Source: an uncultured Campylobacter sp.
GTDB taxonomy: Bacteria > Campylobacterota > Campylobacteria > Campylobacterales > Campylobacteraceae
Length of the DNA stretch: 41,674 nucleotides
Assembly: GCF_938030785.1 (NCBI RefSeq)
Contig: NZ_CALHIK010000148.1
Location: 1-41,674 of the forward strand
Direction of reading: 5' to 3'
A program made the translations under genes and the position numbers. How positions within the stretch are numbered: the stretch's first letter is position 1; each line of letters starts with the position of its first letter. Positions 8,026-15,742 of this stretch are shown here, one piece after another. Under the pieces are notes generated by a model. It was not told where the DNA came from. It made no database searches and saw nothing but the letters and a program-made list of their open reading frames with translations.

Positions 8026-8661
8026 ATGTCGGGAGACGAGCTAAAAGATACGCTAAAGCAACGGTTTACCTCTAAATTTACGCTTAGTGCGCAGGATGAA
8101 GAGGCGGTGTTAAAAAGTGCGACGCTAAGAAGCTTTAAAAAGGGTGAAAGGATATACCCAAAAGATGGCTGCCTTGGCTACGCGATCATCATAAGCGGAC
8201 GTGCGCGCGGGCTGGTTAGCACGAGTAATTTTAAAGAGATCACCGTCTTTAACCTGCAAGACGGCGATAGCTGTATGCTGTGCGGCTTTTGTTCGCTAGG
8301 AGCGCTGCAAGCGGAGATAAATTTGCAAATCGAAGATGACGTGTGGATGATTTTGATCCCGAGGGAGATATTTAAGAGACTACGCGAAAACTATCCGCAG
8401 GTGGCAAATCACGCGCTAGAACTCATGGCTACGAGGTTTAGCTCGGCGATAACGGCGATGGATCAGACGCTGTTTTTGCCTCTAGCTCGGAGAATAATAA
8501 ATTTCCTCGAGCAAAATGGCGCGAAAAACGGGCTAAAGATCACGCACGAACAGATCGCAAACGACATCGCTAGCGCGCGAGAAGCGGTATCAAGAGCGCT
8601 AAAAGAGATGCAGAAAAAAGGGCTCGTCGAGCTAAAACGAGGGGTCGTGACGTTAAGGTGA
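8026..8661 (+). CDS. Crp/Fnr-family transcriptional regulator with Cys-rich sensor motif
   Basis: 211 residues: an N-terminal cyclic-nucleotide-binding-like beta-roll (about 10-120), a dimer helix (about 120-150), and a C-terminal winged helix-turn-helix with ITHEQIANDIASAREAVSRA (about 170-190), whose recognition helix is typical for the family. In the sensor domain there is an unusual CMLCGFC segment (Cys83, Cys86, Cys89). Related anaerobic regulators often carry a single or double Cys at this place; three could bind a metal or Fe-S cluster or react with sulfane sulfur, but no ligand is known. Only 65 bases separate it from the SQR-like gene downstream, so it probably regulates that gene and perhaps the divergent channel gene. 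Confidence 0.9.
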   Translation: MSGDELKDTLKQRFTSKFTLSAQDEEAVLKSATLRSFKKGERIYPKDGCLGYAIIISGRARGLVSTSNFKEITVFNLQDGDSCMLCGFCSLGALQAEINLQIEDDVWMILIPREIFKRLRENYPQVANHALELMATRFSSAITAMDQTLFLPLARRIINFLEQNGAKNGLKITHEQIANDIASAREAVSRALKEMQKKGLVELKRGVVTLR

Positions 8662-8692
8662 CTTTGTTACATATTTAAATTTTAAAATGCGC

Positions 8693-8698
8693 TATGAT
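8693..8698 (+). promoter_or_regulatory. Possible -10 box of the SQR-like operon
   Basis: TATGAT at 8693-8698, 28 bases before the ATG of the flavoprotein gene. The AT-rich stretch just upstream (TTACATATTTAAATTT) could hold a regulator site. Co-transcription from the upstream regulator gene is also possible. Confidence 0.35.
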
Positions 8699-8726
8699 TT
8701 GACAATAACTTCTAAAAGGAGCTTTT

Positions 8727-10073
8727 ATGCAAAGCATCGACAGAAGAGGCGTCTTGAAAATTTTAGGCGCGGCGGGGCTGGCGGCGGCGGGAGTCACGGG
8801 AGCTAGCAAGCTAAATGCGGGAGAAAATGCGGACATCCGTGCAAATATCCTAATAATCGGCGGCGGTCTAGGCGGCATCAGCCTAGCGGCGAAATTACGA
8901 CGAGATATGCCAAACGCCGAACTAACTGTCCTTGATAAGGACGAGTACTTCTACTATCAGCCCGGCTTTACGCTCATCGCAGCCGGTCACTATCTGCCCG
9001 AAGACATAACCTACGAAAAATCAAATTTGATCCCGGACGGCGTAAAATGGATAAAGCAAAATGCCGCATCCATCGATCCGGCGGCAAATTCCGTCAAGCT
9101 AGAGGACGGGTCAAATTTGAACTACGACTACCTCGTGATAGCTAGCGGAGCGGAGTATGAGTTTGAGAGCGTAAAAGGACTTAGCGCCGACGATATCGGT
9201 AGCGACAACGTGACTTCTATCTACACGATCCCTGGCGCCGTTGCTATGTCTAGCATAATGAAAAAAGTCGGCAAAGAAGGCGGCAAGATAGTCTTTAGCG
9301 ACAACAAAACACCGATGAAGTGTTCGGGCGCAAATAAAAAAGTAACGCTGCTAACCGAAGATATGGCGCGAAATTTAGGCAACAGAGACAAGCTTGATAT
9401 CTCGATATACTCGGGTGCTCGGACGATATTTTCCGCTCCTGTTTATGCTAAAATGATAGAAGGGATGCTGGAGGAGCGAGACGTGAAGTATTTTACCTCG
9501 CATCAGCTGGTTGAGGTGGATAAAAGTGCAAATATAGCGGTATTTGAGCACGCTATGCCGTACCGCGAAAACGGCGAAAATAAACTCGCTAAAGAGCTAG
9601 TCGAAGTAAAATTTGACTACCTACACCTAGTGCCTCGCATGAAGGCTTCTAAAATCTACGCCGATGCAGGGCTAAGCGTAGAAAAGGGCGATGTGGCAGG
9701 CAACTGGATTAGCCTCACGCGCGAGACGCTGCAACACTCGAAATTTAAAAATATATTTGCTATCGGCGACGTTTGCGGATTTTCCGCCGGCAAAACCGGA
9801 GCTAGTATACGCAAGATGTATCCAGTGCTGGCGCAAAATCTAGCCGACGCTATAAAAGGACGCGAACCGAGTGCTAGATACGGCGGCTACACCGCCTGCC
9901 CGCTACTAACGAAATTCGGCAAGGCGGTGATGGTGGAGTTTAACTGGACGGGCAAGCCCGAGCCTACGATAGCATGCATGGGCGCGACTCGCGAGAGCTA
10001 CCTAAACTGGGCGATGAAGCTATATATGATGAAGCCGATGGTCATGCAAGGCATGATAAGAGGCCTAGCGTAA
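8727..10073 (+). CDS. Tat-exported sulfide:quinone oxidoreductase-like flavoprotein
   Basis: 448 residues. The N-terminus MQSIDRRGVLKILGAAGLAA is a twin-arginine signal, so the enzyme is exported. It is followed by the FAD-binding glycine motif ILIIGGGLGGISLAAKLRRD and the YYQPGFT segment typical of sulfide:quinone oxidoreductases and flavocytochrome c flavoproteins. Candidate redox cysteines are Cys199 (MKCSGANKK), Cys350 (GDVCG) and Cys391 (YTACPLL). SQRs pass electrons from sulfide to quinone and leave polysulfide or sulfur. The C-terminus (MKPMVMQGMIRG) could dock on the membrane. Ten bases downstream start two DUF2892 genes. Whether the substrate is sulfide or another sulfur compound is not shown. 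Confidence 0.85.
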   Translation: MQSIDRRGVLKILGAAGLAAAGVTGASKLNAGENADIRANILIIGGGLGGISLAAKLRRDMPNAELTVLDKDEYFYYQPGFTLIAAGHYLPEDITYEKSNLIPDGVKWIKQNAASIDPAANSVKLEDGSNLNYDYLVIASGAEYEFESVKGLSADDIGSDNVTSIYTIPGAVAMSSIMKKVGKEGGKIVFSDNKTPMKCSGANKKVTLLTEDMARNLGNRDKLDISIYSGARTIFSAPVYAKMIEGMLEERDVKYFTSHQLVEVDKSANIAVFEHAMPYRENGENKLAKELVEVKFDYLHLVPRMKASKIYADAGLSVEKGDVAGNWISLTRETLQHSKFKNIFAIGDVCGFSAGKTGASIRKMYPVLAQNLADAIKGREPSARYGGYTACPLLTKFGKAVMVEFNWTGKPEPTIACMGATRESYLNWAMKLYMMKPMVMQGMIRGLA

Positions 10074-10083
10074 AGGAGAGAAA

Positions 10084-10296
10084 ATGCAAAACGTCGGGAT
10101 TTTAGATAAAACTATCCGCCTAGTAATCGCTGCGGTTTGGATATACGCATTTGGGTTCGTCTGCGAGTGCTGGCTGTGGCTGGTCGGACTCGTGCCGCTA
10201 CTGACGGCTGTTTACGGTTATTGTCCTCTTTATAAATTTTTTGGTATAAATACGTGTAAAAAATGTAAAAGCAAAGAAAGGAAAACGCAATGCTAA
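10084..10296 (+). CDS. DUF2892 (YgaP-like) small inner-membrane protein, copy 1
   Basis: 70 residues. It begins QNVGILDKTIRLVIAAVWIY and has two membrane segments followed by GYCPLYKFFGINTCKKCKS. This is the DUF2892 pattern: GxxDRxxR start, two helices, and a CP-LY motif after the second helix. In E. coli YgaP a similar segment anchors a rhodanese, so a link to sulfur transfer is reasonable here next to the SQR-like gene. It has extra cysteines at the C-terminus (CKKC and a final Cys). It starts 10 bases after the flavoprotein stop with GGAGAG upstream and overlaps the next gene by 7 bases. Confidence 0.85.
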   Translation: MQNVGILDKTIRLVIAAVWIYAFGFVCECWLWLVGLVPLLTAVYGYCPLYKFFGINTCKKCKSKERKTQC

Positions 10297-10463
10297 GTAA
10301 AAAAACTAGGATAATAAGAGCGCTGATCGGACTGGCGATAATGATCGCCGGAGTCGTGTTTAGCAGCTGGTGGGGGCTGGTCGGGCTCGTGCCGTTTATC
10401 GTGGGCGTCACGGGATTTTGTCCAGCTTGCTACTTTTTAAACCGCTGCTCGCTCAAGCGTTAA
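10290..10463 (+). CDS. DUF2892 small inner-membrane protein, copy 2
   Basis: 57-residue protein easily missed because of its size. ATG at 10290 overlaps the end of copy 1 by 7 bases, with AAAGGAAAA upstream. The product starts MLSKKTRIIRALIGLAI, has two hydrophobic segments and ends with GVTGFCPACYFLNRC before a basic tail. It is clearly homologous to copy 1: RxxR start, SWWGLVGLVPF against CWLWLVGLVPL, and a FCP/YCP motif. CPAC gives a possible thiol pair at the membrane surface. Tandem copies next to an SQR-like gene suggest a membrane sulfane-sulfur handling role; this is inference. Confidence 0.85.
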   Translation: MLSKKTRIIRALIGLAIMIAGVVFSSWWGLVGLVPFIVGVTGFCPACYFLNRCSLKR

Positions 10464-10830
10464 ATTTAGCCGCGGTATGCGGTTTGCTGCGCGCCGAGGC
10501 AAGAGACACGATAAAATTTATGGCGAAGCGGGCGAGCTTTAAATTTTAAATTTTCCATGTCTTGCCGCGGAATGTTAAATTTAAACAAGCGCTTAAGGCT
10601 TAAATTTTATCGCGCGATGCAGGGCGGAAATTTAATCTCGTGCCGCAGTCAATCGGCATGCCGCTATCCGCGTAAATTTTAACGCCGTGCCGCTTTCGGC
10701 GCTATTGCTAGAGCGAGCTTGCGCTCCGCGTCCGCCACAACCAAACTCTATGATTAATCGCACTCACCTCTTAAAATTCATCTTAAATTTGCTAAAATTG
10801 CAGCTAAATTTAAAATTTAAAGGAGCCAAA
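10464..10830. other. Intergenic region upstream of the carboxynorspermidine synthase gene
   Basis: About 370 bases. An open frame extends upstream of the synthase start to about 10687, but it has no conserved look and the strong AAAGGAG site at 10819-10825 sets the start at 10831. A possible -10 box TAAAAT lies at 10793-10798. The first half contains AAATTT words and short GC-rich segments; no tRNA was seen. Confidence 0.55.
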
Positions 10831-12045
10831 ATGTCAAATATCTTAATCATAGGCGCGGGCGGCGTGAGCCAAGTCGCGACCGTAAAATGCGCGATGAACG
10901 CAGACGTTTTCAGCAAGATCACCCTTGCAAGCCGCACCAAAAGCAAGTGCGACGCGATCGCTAAATTTATCAAAGACCGCCTAGGTGTGCAAATTGGCAC
11001 CGCCCAGATCGACGCGGACGACACCGATGCGGTCGTAAATTTAATCAAAAAAACGGGCGCCGAGCTACTGCTAAACGTCGCGCTGCCGTATCAAGACCTA
11101 ACCCTCATGGACGCTTGCTCTCGCGTCGGTATCCCATACATCGACACCGCAAACTACGAGCACCCCGACACCGCCAAATTTGAATACAAGCTGCAATGGG
11201 CGAAGGACGGCGAGTTTAAAGCCGCAAACACGATGGCGCTGCTAGGAAGCGGCTTTGATCCGGGCGTGACGAACGTATTTTGCGCCTACGCACAGCAAAA
11301 TCTCTTTGACGAGATCCACGAGATCGACATCCTAGACTGCAACGCGGGCGATCACGGATATCCGTTTGCGACGAATTTTAACCCAGAAATCAACCTGCGC
11401 GAAGTAAGCGCAAAGGGTCGCTACTGGGAGCGCGGCGAGTGGAAAGAGACCGAGCCGATGGAAATAATGTTCAAATGGGACTATCCGAAAGTAGGCGTCA
11501 AAAACAGCTACCTGCTCTATCACGAGGAGCTGGAAAGCCTTGTGAAAAACATCAAAGGGCTAAAGCGAATCCGCTTTTTTATGACCTTCGGACAGAGCTA
11601 CCTAACTCACATGAAATGCCTAGAAAACGTTGGCATGCTGCGTATCGACGAGGTCGAGCACAATGGTGTAAAGATCGTGCCGATTCAATTTCTAAAGACG
11701 CTTTTGCCTGATCCTGCGTCGCTAGGCCCTCGCACGAAGGGCAAAACCAACATCGGCTGCGTAATTCGCGGTCTAAAAGACGGCAAAGAGCGCCAGGTCT
11801 ATATCTACAACGTCTGCGATCACGAGGCTTGCTACGCCGAGACGGGCGCGCAGGCCGTGAGCTACACGACTGGCGTACCTGCGATGATCGGCTCGATGAT
11901 GGTCGCAAAAGGTATCTGGAGCGGCAAAGGCGTCTTTAATATGGAGAATTTCGACGCAAAACCTTTCATGGACGAGCTAAATAAACAGGGCTTGCCGTGG
12001 GAGATGATAGAGATGAAACCCGGCGAGAGGTATGAAGTAAACTAA
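10831..12045 (+). CDS. Carboxynorspermidine synthase (saccharopine dehydrogenase family)
   Basis: 404 residues with the ATG at 10831, chosen because AAAGGAG stands 5 bases upstream and the dinucleotide-binding motif ILIIGAGGVSQV then begins at residue 4. The enzyme joins aspartate semialdehyde to a diamine with NADPH to give carboxynorspermidine or carboxyspermidine, the first step of the alternative spermidine pathway used by Campylobacter in place of SpeD/SpeE. Family features visible are YIDTANYEHP, LGSGFDPGVTNVF, the DCNAGDHGYPFATNF region, and a C-terminal SYTTGVPA segment. The decarboxylase partner (nspC) is not in the window. The TAA stop overlaps the opposite-strand stop of the KAP gene. 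Confidence 0.92.
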   Translation: MSNILIIGAGGVSQVATVKCAMNADVFSKITLASRTKSKCDAIAKFIKDRLGVQIGTAQIDADDTDAVVNLIKKTGAELLLNVALPYQDLTLMDACSRVGIPYIDTANYEHPDTAKFEYKLQWAKDGEFKAANTMALLGSGFDPGVTNVFCAYAQQNLFDEIHEIDILDCNAGDHGYPFATNFNPEINLREVSAKGRYWERGEWKETEPMEIMFKWDYPKVGVKNSYLLYHEELESLVKNIKGLKRIRFFMTFGQSYLTHMKCLENVGMLRIDEVEHNGVKIVPIQFLKTLLPDPASLGPRTKGKTNIGCVIRGLKDGKERQVYIYNVCDHEACYAETGAQAVSYTTGVPAMIGSMMVAKGIWSGKGVFNMENFDAKPFMDELNKQGLPWEMIEMKPGERYEVN

Positions 12046-12081
12046 AATTTTAGGCGATTTTCGCCTAAAATTTTAGTTTTT
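12042..12081. terminator. Strong shared terminator between convergent genes
   Basis: A perfect 16-bp stem: 12042-12057 pairs with 12061-12076 around a 3-base loop, followed by TTTTT at 12077-12081 on the plus strand. It overlaps the stop codons of both convergent genes. The GGCGA/TCGCC top gives stability. It should terminate the synthase transcript and perhaps, less well, the minus-strand transcript. Confidence 0.8.
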
Positions 12082-13727
12082 ATCGTAATTTCTTTTATTG
12101 CATTTAAAAGCTTGATGGATTTGACAGTATTTTTATCGGAATTTATACTCTCAAAAATTCTGATAAACTTATTTATCAAATTTTCACAACTGGAACATAT
12201 CAAAAAGTTACTATTTAAACAACTTACAACGCCAAAGCAAAATTCCCAGCCATTTAGTATTAATTGTTTTAATTTTTCATCGTCTACTTTTTCAAATACT
12301 TCAAGCTCCAATTCGTTTCCATTCTTTAAAAGATCTAAAATTCCCTCTTTTGTGCTAATTTTTGAACGATCAGACATATCCTTCAAGTTATCATCATACT
12401 CTATTAATACGGGGTCAAATTCTAAAATTTTATCTATATCAGGATTATACGGCAAAATGGTATTGTAACTATTATTTTCCAATATGCCCTTCAATATATT
12501 AATGGCAAAATTATGGTATTCATCAGCTTGTGTCGGATTTCGTTCTTTGATAAACTCTATATAGAAAATAAAATTACTTACCCCTAAAACATACACCATA
12601 TCAATATTGTCAGCAAGAAAATCTCTTATTTTATTGCAATATTCTCCATCATCCAATTTAAAGTCGTATTGCAATCTATGCATATATCCATCCAATTTCT
12701 TAAGCTTATCTTCTTTAAATTTTATGATATTAACAACATCTCTAATCTTTTCGTCATCTGTTATGGATTTTGTTATATAGCTTATGATTTCCTCTCTTAT
12801 GTCACTTGGCTCAAGGTAATTTATTTGAGCATATTCTATAACCTCGTCAAACTCTTTATTTTTCTCGTTATCTTTAAGATTAGTAGTAAAGTACTTAAAA
12901 GAATATTTATCAAGCTCCTTAAAATCCATATTTAATTTCAAAGCATTTATAGTAGCTATTTCCATAATGCCTTTTACTAAAATTTGCTCGGTGTATTTAA
13001 AATCCTTTAAATCTTTTTCTAAAAAACCAAAATCATTTAGCGCAGCCACTACTCGTCTCATAATTCTTATATTATTTATGTTATGGTGTTTAAAATATTC
13101 GAGCGGATAGCTTTTAAAAAATTTAAGCTCTTCATACAAAATTTTATATGAATCTTCTATAGAGGGATTATATTCAAATTCGTAATCTATGATTTTATCT
13201 TTTTGCTTTTTTGTATCGTTGTCTAAAATTAATTCACCAGCATTAAAAATCATAACAATATGGCAGTTTTTCTGTTCTTTAATTTCTGATATTAATCCGA
13301 ATATGTCTTTTAAACTTAATTTATTTGATAATCTTTCAAAATCATCAAAACAAATTACGATATTTTCGAAATCTTTCTTTTCAAAAAACGATATGCATTC
13401 AATAATGGCCGAACCCAATTTTGGCGTAACTTCATCTAAAATTTTATCAAATCTTAATTTTTTAGCATTCTTTGAAATTTCAGATATCGTCCGACTTATT
13501 CGATAGGCCTGCAATATAATTTCTTGTTTTATTTGTTTAATATCATCCTTACCGAATAGAGAAATGTATGCAAATTTTTTATTTAACTTTTTTGAATTTC
13601 TTTCCGCAAATTTTTGCCAAAAATATGTTTTTCCAACTCCCCATTTGCCGTTTAATACCATGCAAATAGCGCTTTCTTTCCTTAAAAGATCAATAAATTT
13701 GTCTTCTATTTTACTTTTTATTTGCAT
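12042..13727 (-). CDS. KAP-type P-loop NTPase in an AT-rich island
   Basis: 561 residues. Walker A GKWGVGKT is at residues 27-34, and the Walker B-like IVICFDDFE at about 123-131; a sensor-like IVMIFNAGEL follows at about 157-166. This layout, with the P-loop near the N-terminus and an ICFDD(F/L)ER box, fits the KAP family of P-loop NTPases, some of which work in phage defence, though most have membrane segments and none is clear here. The C-terminal 350 residues are helical, Lys/Ile/Asn/Asp-rich and unrecognised. The gene is strikingly more AT-rich than its neighbours, which points to horizontal transfer. A TATAAT box lies upstream on the minus strand at 13785-13790. No partner nuclease or effector is adjacent. 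Confidence 0.8.
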   Translation of the reverse strand: MQIKSKIEDKFIDLLRKESAICMVLNGKWGVGKTYFWQKFAERNSKKLNKKFAYISLFGKDDIKQIKQEIILQAYRISRTISEISKNAKKLRFDKILDEVTPKLGSAIIECISFFEKKDFENIVICFDDFERLSNKLSLKDIFGLISEIKEQKNCHIVMIFNAGELILDNDTKKQKDKIIDYEFEYNPSIEDSYKILYEELKFFKSYPLEYFKHHNINNIRIMRRVVAALNDFGFLEKDLKDFKYTEQILVKGIMEIATINALKLNMDFKELDKYSFKYFTTNLKDNEKNKEFDEVIEYAQINYLEPSDIREEIISYITKSITDDEKIRDVVNIIKFKEDKLKKLDGYMHRLQYDFKLDDGEYCNKIRDFLADNIDMVYVLGVSNFIFYIEFIKERNPTQADEYHNFAINILKGILENNSYNTILPYNPDIDKILEFDPVLIEYDDNLKDMSDRSKISTKEGILDLLKNGNELELEVFEKVDDEKLKQLILNGWEFCFGVVSCLNSNFLICSSCENLINKFIRIFESINSDKNTVKSIKLLNAIKEITIKTKILGENRLKF

Positions 13728-13784
13728 GTCGTCCTCTATCTCATTTTTACTTTAAATTTCTAGAATATTGATGTTTGTATGGTT

Positions 13785-13790
13785 ATTATA
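13785..13790 (-). promoter_or_regulatory. -10 box of the KAP NTPase gene
   Basis: The plus-strand ATTATA reads TATAAT on the minus strand, about 58 bases before the ATG at 13727. The surrounding 200 bases are very AT-rich and hold no gene. Confidence 0.4.
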
Positions 13791-13930
13791 TCTTAAATAT
13801 CCTTTTTTTGTCACATATATTTTGTAATATTTATATACAGGCAAATTTATGGTTAATTAAACATATTTTAGAAAAATATTATTAAATACTTACTCTATAG
13901 AAACATAATCGTCTTTAGTATTATTATATC

Positions 13931-14142
13931 GTCGCCTCTTGCTCCAATGCCGCACTCTTGATAGCGTGCCGCAGGAGATGAAGGGCTCGGCCGCTGCTCT
14001 CATCGGCTCGCTGCAATACGGCAGCGACATCCTATCCTCGGCGATGCTTGCGGCGTTTTGGGCGGGTACGCCGTGGTCGATGCCTTGGATAATAGCCCTG
14101 TTTGTTTGGTTAAGCGCGCTTGTGGCGTATTTTAATAAGTAA
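13931..14142 (+). pseudogene. C-terminal remnant of an MFS drug-efflux transporter (Bcr/CflA type)
   Basis: Only about 67 residues remain. The segment DSVPQEMKGSAAALIGSLQY followed by GSDILSSAMLAAF and WIIALFVWLSALVAYF matches the last two helices of Bcr/CflA-like MFS transporters, which are normally near 400 residues. No ribosome-binding site precedes the possible TTG at 13939 and no N-terminal part is found upstream, where the AT-rich KAP island begins abruptly. I read it as the 3' stump of a gene cut by insertion or replacement with the island. It could in principle be expressed but should not transport. Confidence 0.75.
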
Positions 14143-14265
14143 ATTTTAAATTGCGGCGAAATTTTATAATTTGTCGTCGCGTTTGGTTCTGTTTTAAACA
14201 GACGAGCGGTTTCTTAAATTTAAACTCTAGCTAAATTTAGACCGAAATTTTTAAGTAAACTTTGC

Positions 14266-14271
14266 TATAAT
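14266..14271 (+). promoter_or_regulatory. -10 box upstream of the 14304 gene
   Basis: TTTGCTATAAT: a perfect TATAAT with extended TG, 32 bases before the ATG. A GAGGAG ribosome-binding site follows. Confidence 0.6.
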
Positions 14272-14303
14272 CGCCGAAATTTTGAAAAAACCGAGGAGAA
14301 AAT

Positions 14304-14678
14304 ATGAAACTAATTTACGCTACTTGCGTGCTCGCCGTGTTTGCTTCGGCTCAGACCGAAACTGTGCAGGTGCCGGACTTTGCTAAAAGCTCGATGAAGA
14401 CGCATGAGCAGGCCGAGGAAAAACTAATCGCAAATGCCCTAAAAGGCGATCTAAGCCAGATCGCAAGCGACCTGAAGATCGATAAAACGCTAAAGGGCGG
14501 CGAGTCGCTTGTCATTAACGGCGCGCATTACAGAACGATCGAGGGCGACAGCACGCAGTGGAAAGAGGGCGATGCCGTGCGCCTGCTAAGCGGCAACAAG
14601 GACGGTAGGTGCCTAAGCTCGATCATGCTCAATCTGCGCACGAAAACCGTCTGTAAATTTATGTGCGACGCGTATTAA
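14304..14678 (+). CDS. Small secreted protein of unknown function
   Basis: 124 residues beginning MKLIYATCVLAVFASAQT, a likely cleavable signal peptide, so probably periplasmic. The middle contains a helix (MKTHEQAEEKLIANALKGDL) and then short beta-like segments (ESLVINGAHYRTI, DAVRLLSGN). The C-terminal part has three cysteines (GRCLSS, TVCKFMC), which could form disulfides. I do not recognise the family. A good promoter and ribosome-binding site support a real, independently transcribed gene. Confidence 0.7.
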   Translation: MKLIYATCVLAVFASAQTETVQVPDFAKSSMKTHEQAEEKLIANALKGDLSQIASDLKIDKTLKGGESLVINGAHYRTIEGDSTQWKEGDAVRLLSGNKDGRCLSSIMLNLRTKTVCKFMCDAY

Positions 14679-14935
14679 ATCGCGTAAATTTCATACTTCA
14701 TAGCGCGAGTGAGATGGATTAAATTTTGATTTCCTCGCGCGTTGGAGATAAATTTATCTCCTTTAGTCCGCAAATAAGCAATTGCCCTCCTTTTTATATT
14801 TTAAAACAATCTGCACACATTCCTGCCATGTCTAATATAACCTATCTACGGAGCGCCTTATTTACTTTAAATTTAGACCGCGTTTTATAAGCTAACGCTA
14901 ACATAGCGGTTGAAATTTCACCGAAAGGAGTAAAT

Positions 14936-15520
14936 ATGAGAAATTTTGTTGCAAAAGCATTGTTGCTTAGTTCTTTGGTTGCGGCGAGCGCGATGGCGGA
15001 GGGGCTTTTCGTGGGAGGCGAGGCCGGCTACAATTTCAAAAACGAAGCTGCGGGTTTTGATGACGGACAACCGCAAATCGGAGTTAAGGCCGGATACGAC
15101 TTCGGTACGTTTAGGGCTTACGGCGGGTATTTTTATGGATTTAAGGGCGAGGATTCCAGCTCAAACGCCCATGCCAAAAAAAAGGTTAAATGGAGAACAC
15201 ACGATTTCGTAGGCGGCGCAGATTTTACGCCGGAGCTTTTCGGCAGATTTAAGCTTGTTTTAGGCGCTTACACCGGAATTTCGGTGCTAGATACCGAGGT
15301 TAAGATAGACTATAGAGACGGCAGCTGGGCCAGAGCAGACGATACGCTAAGCGGCTTTATCTTGGGCGGCAAGGTGGGCGCCTTGTATGAGTTCGCCTCT
15401 AATAGCGAGATCGAAATGGGATTTAAAGCAAGCAAGGCTTGGTACAAGGACGGCGATTATATCGAAGATAACGACGGCAAAAAATACGGAGTTTACGCTG
15501 GATACAACTATAAATTCTAA
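14936..15520 (+). CDS. Outer-membrane beta-barrel protein
   Basis: 194 residues with a signal peptide cleaved probably after ASAMA (about residue 21). The mature part begins EGLFVGGEAGYNFKNEAAGF and shows alternating strands rich in Gly and aromatic residues (GVKAGYDF, AYGGYFYGF, VLGAYTGI, GFKASKAWY) and ends with an aromatic residue in GVYAGYNYKF, a typical signal for barrel insertion. Length suits an eight-stranded OmpA/OmpW-like barrel. Role unknown; possible porin-like or adhesin function. AAAGGAG precedes the ATG and a clear terminator follows at 15551-15580. Confidence 0.82.
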   Translation: MRNFVAKALLLSSLVAASAMAEGLFVGGEAGYNFKNEAAGFDDGQPQIGVKAGYDFGTFRAYGGYFYGFKGEDSSSNAHAKKKVKWRTHDFVGGADFTPELFGRFKLVLGAYTGISVLDTEVKIDYRDGSWARADDTLSGFILGGKVGALYEFASNSEIEMGFKASKAWYKDGDYIEDNDGKKYGVYAGYNYKF

Positions 15521-15550
15521 ATTCTTGGAATTTATTCTTACGGTTCATCC

Positions 15551-15580
15551 GCTCCCGATTATCTGAAATCGGGAGCTTTT
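15551..15580 (+). terminator. Rho-independent terminator after the beta-barrel gene
   Basis: GCTCCCGATT (15551-15560) pairs perfectly with AATCGGGAGC (15567-15576), followed by TTTT. It lies 30 bases after the stop codon. Confidence 0.85.
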
Positions 15581-15699
15581 ACTAAAAATCCATAAAAGCG
15601 AATCCAGTTTAAATTTACGCCGCTTATGCACTACTATAAAATTTATCTGCTTTGTGAGATTAGATTAAAATTTTAATAGCGGCAAAAGAAATTTTAAGA

Positions 15700-15705
15700 T
15701 AAAAT
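15700..15705 (+). promoter_or_regulatory. Possible -10 box of metE
   Basis: TAAAAT at 15700-15705, in AAGATAAAATCC, about 38 bases before the ATG. No riboswitch-like leader fits in the short upstream region. Confidence 0.35.
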
Positions 15706-15742
15706 CCAACCTTTAATACCAAATTTTACGTAAAGGATTAAA

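Noticed and set aside
10687..10830. N-terminal extension of carboxynorspermidine synthase
   Set aside because: The ATG at 10831 has a strong AAAGGAG site and places the Rossmann glycine motif at the normal position.
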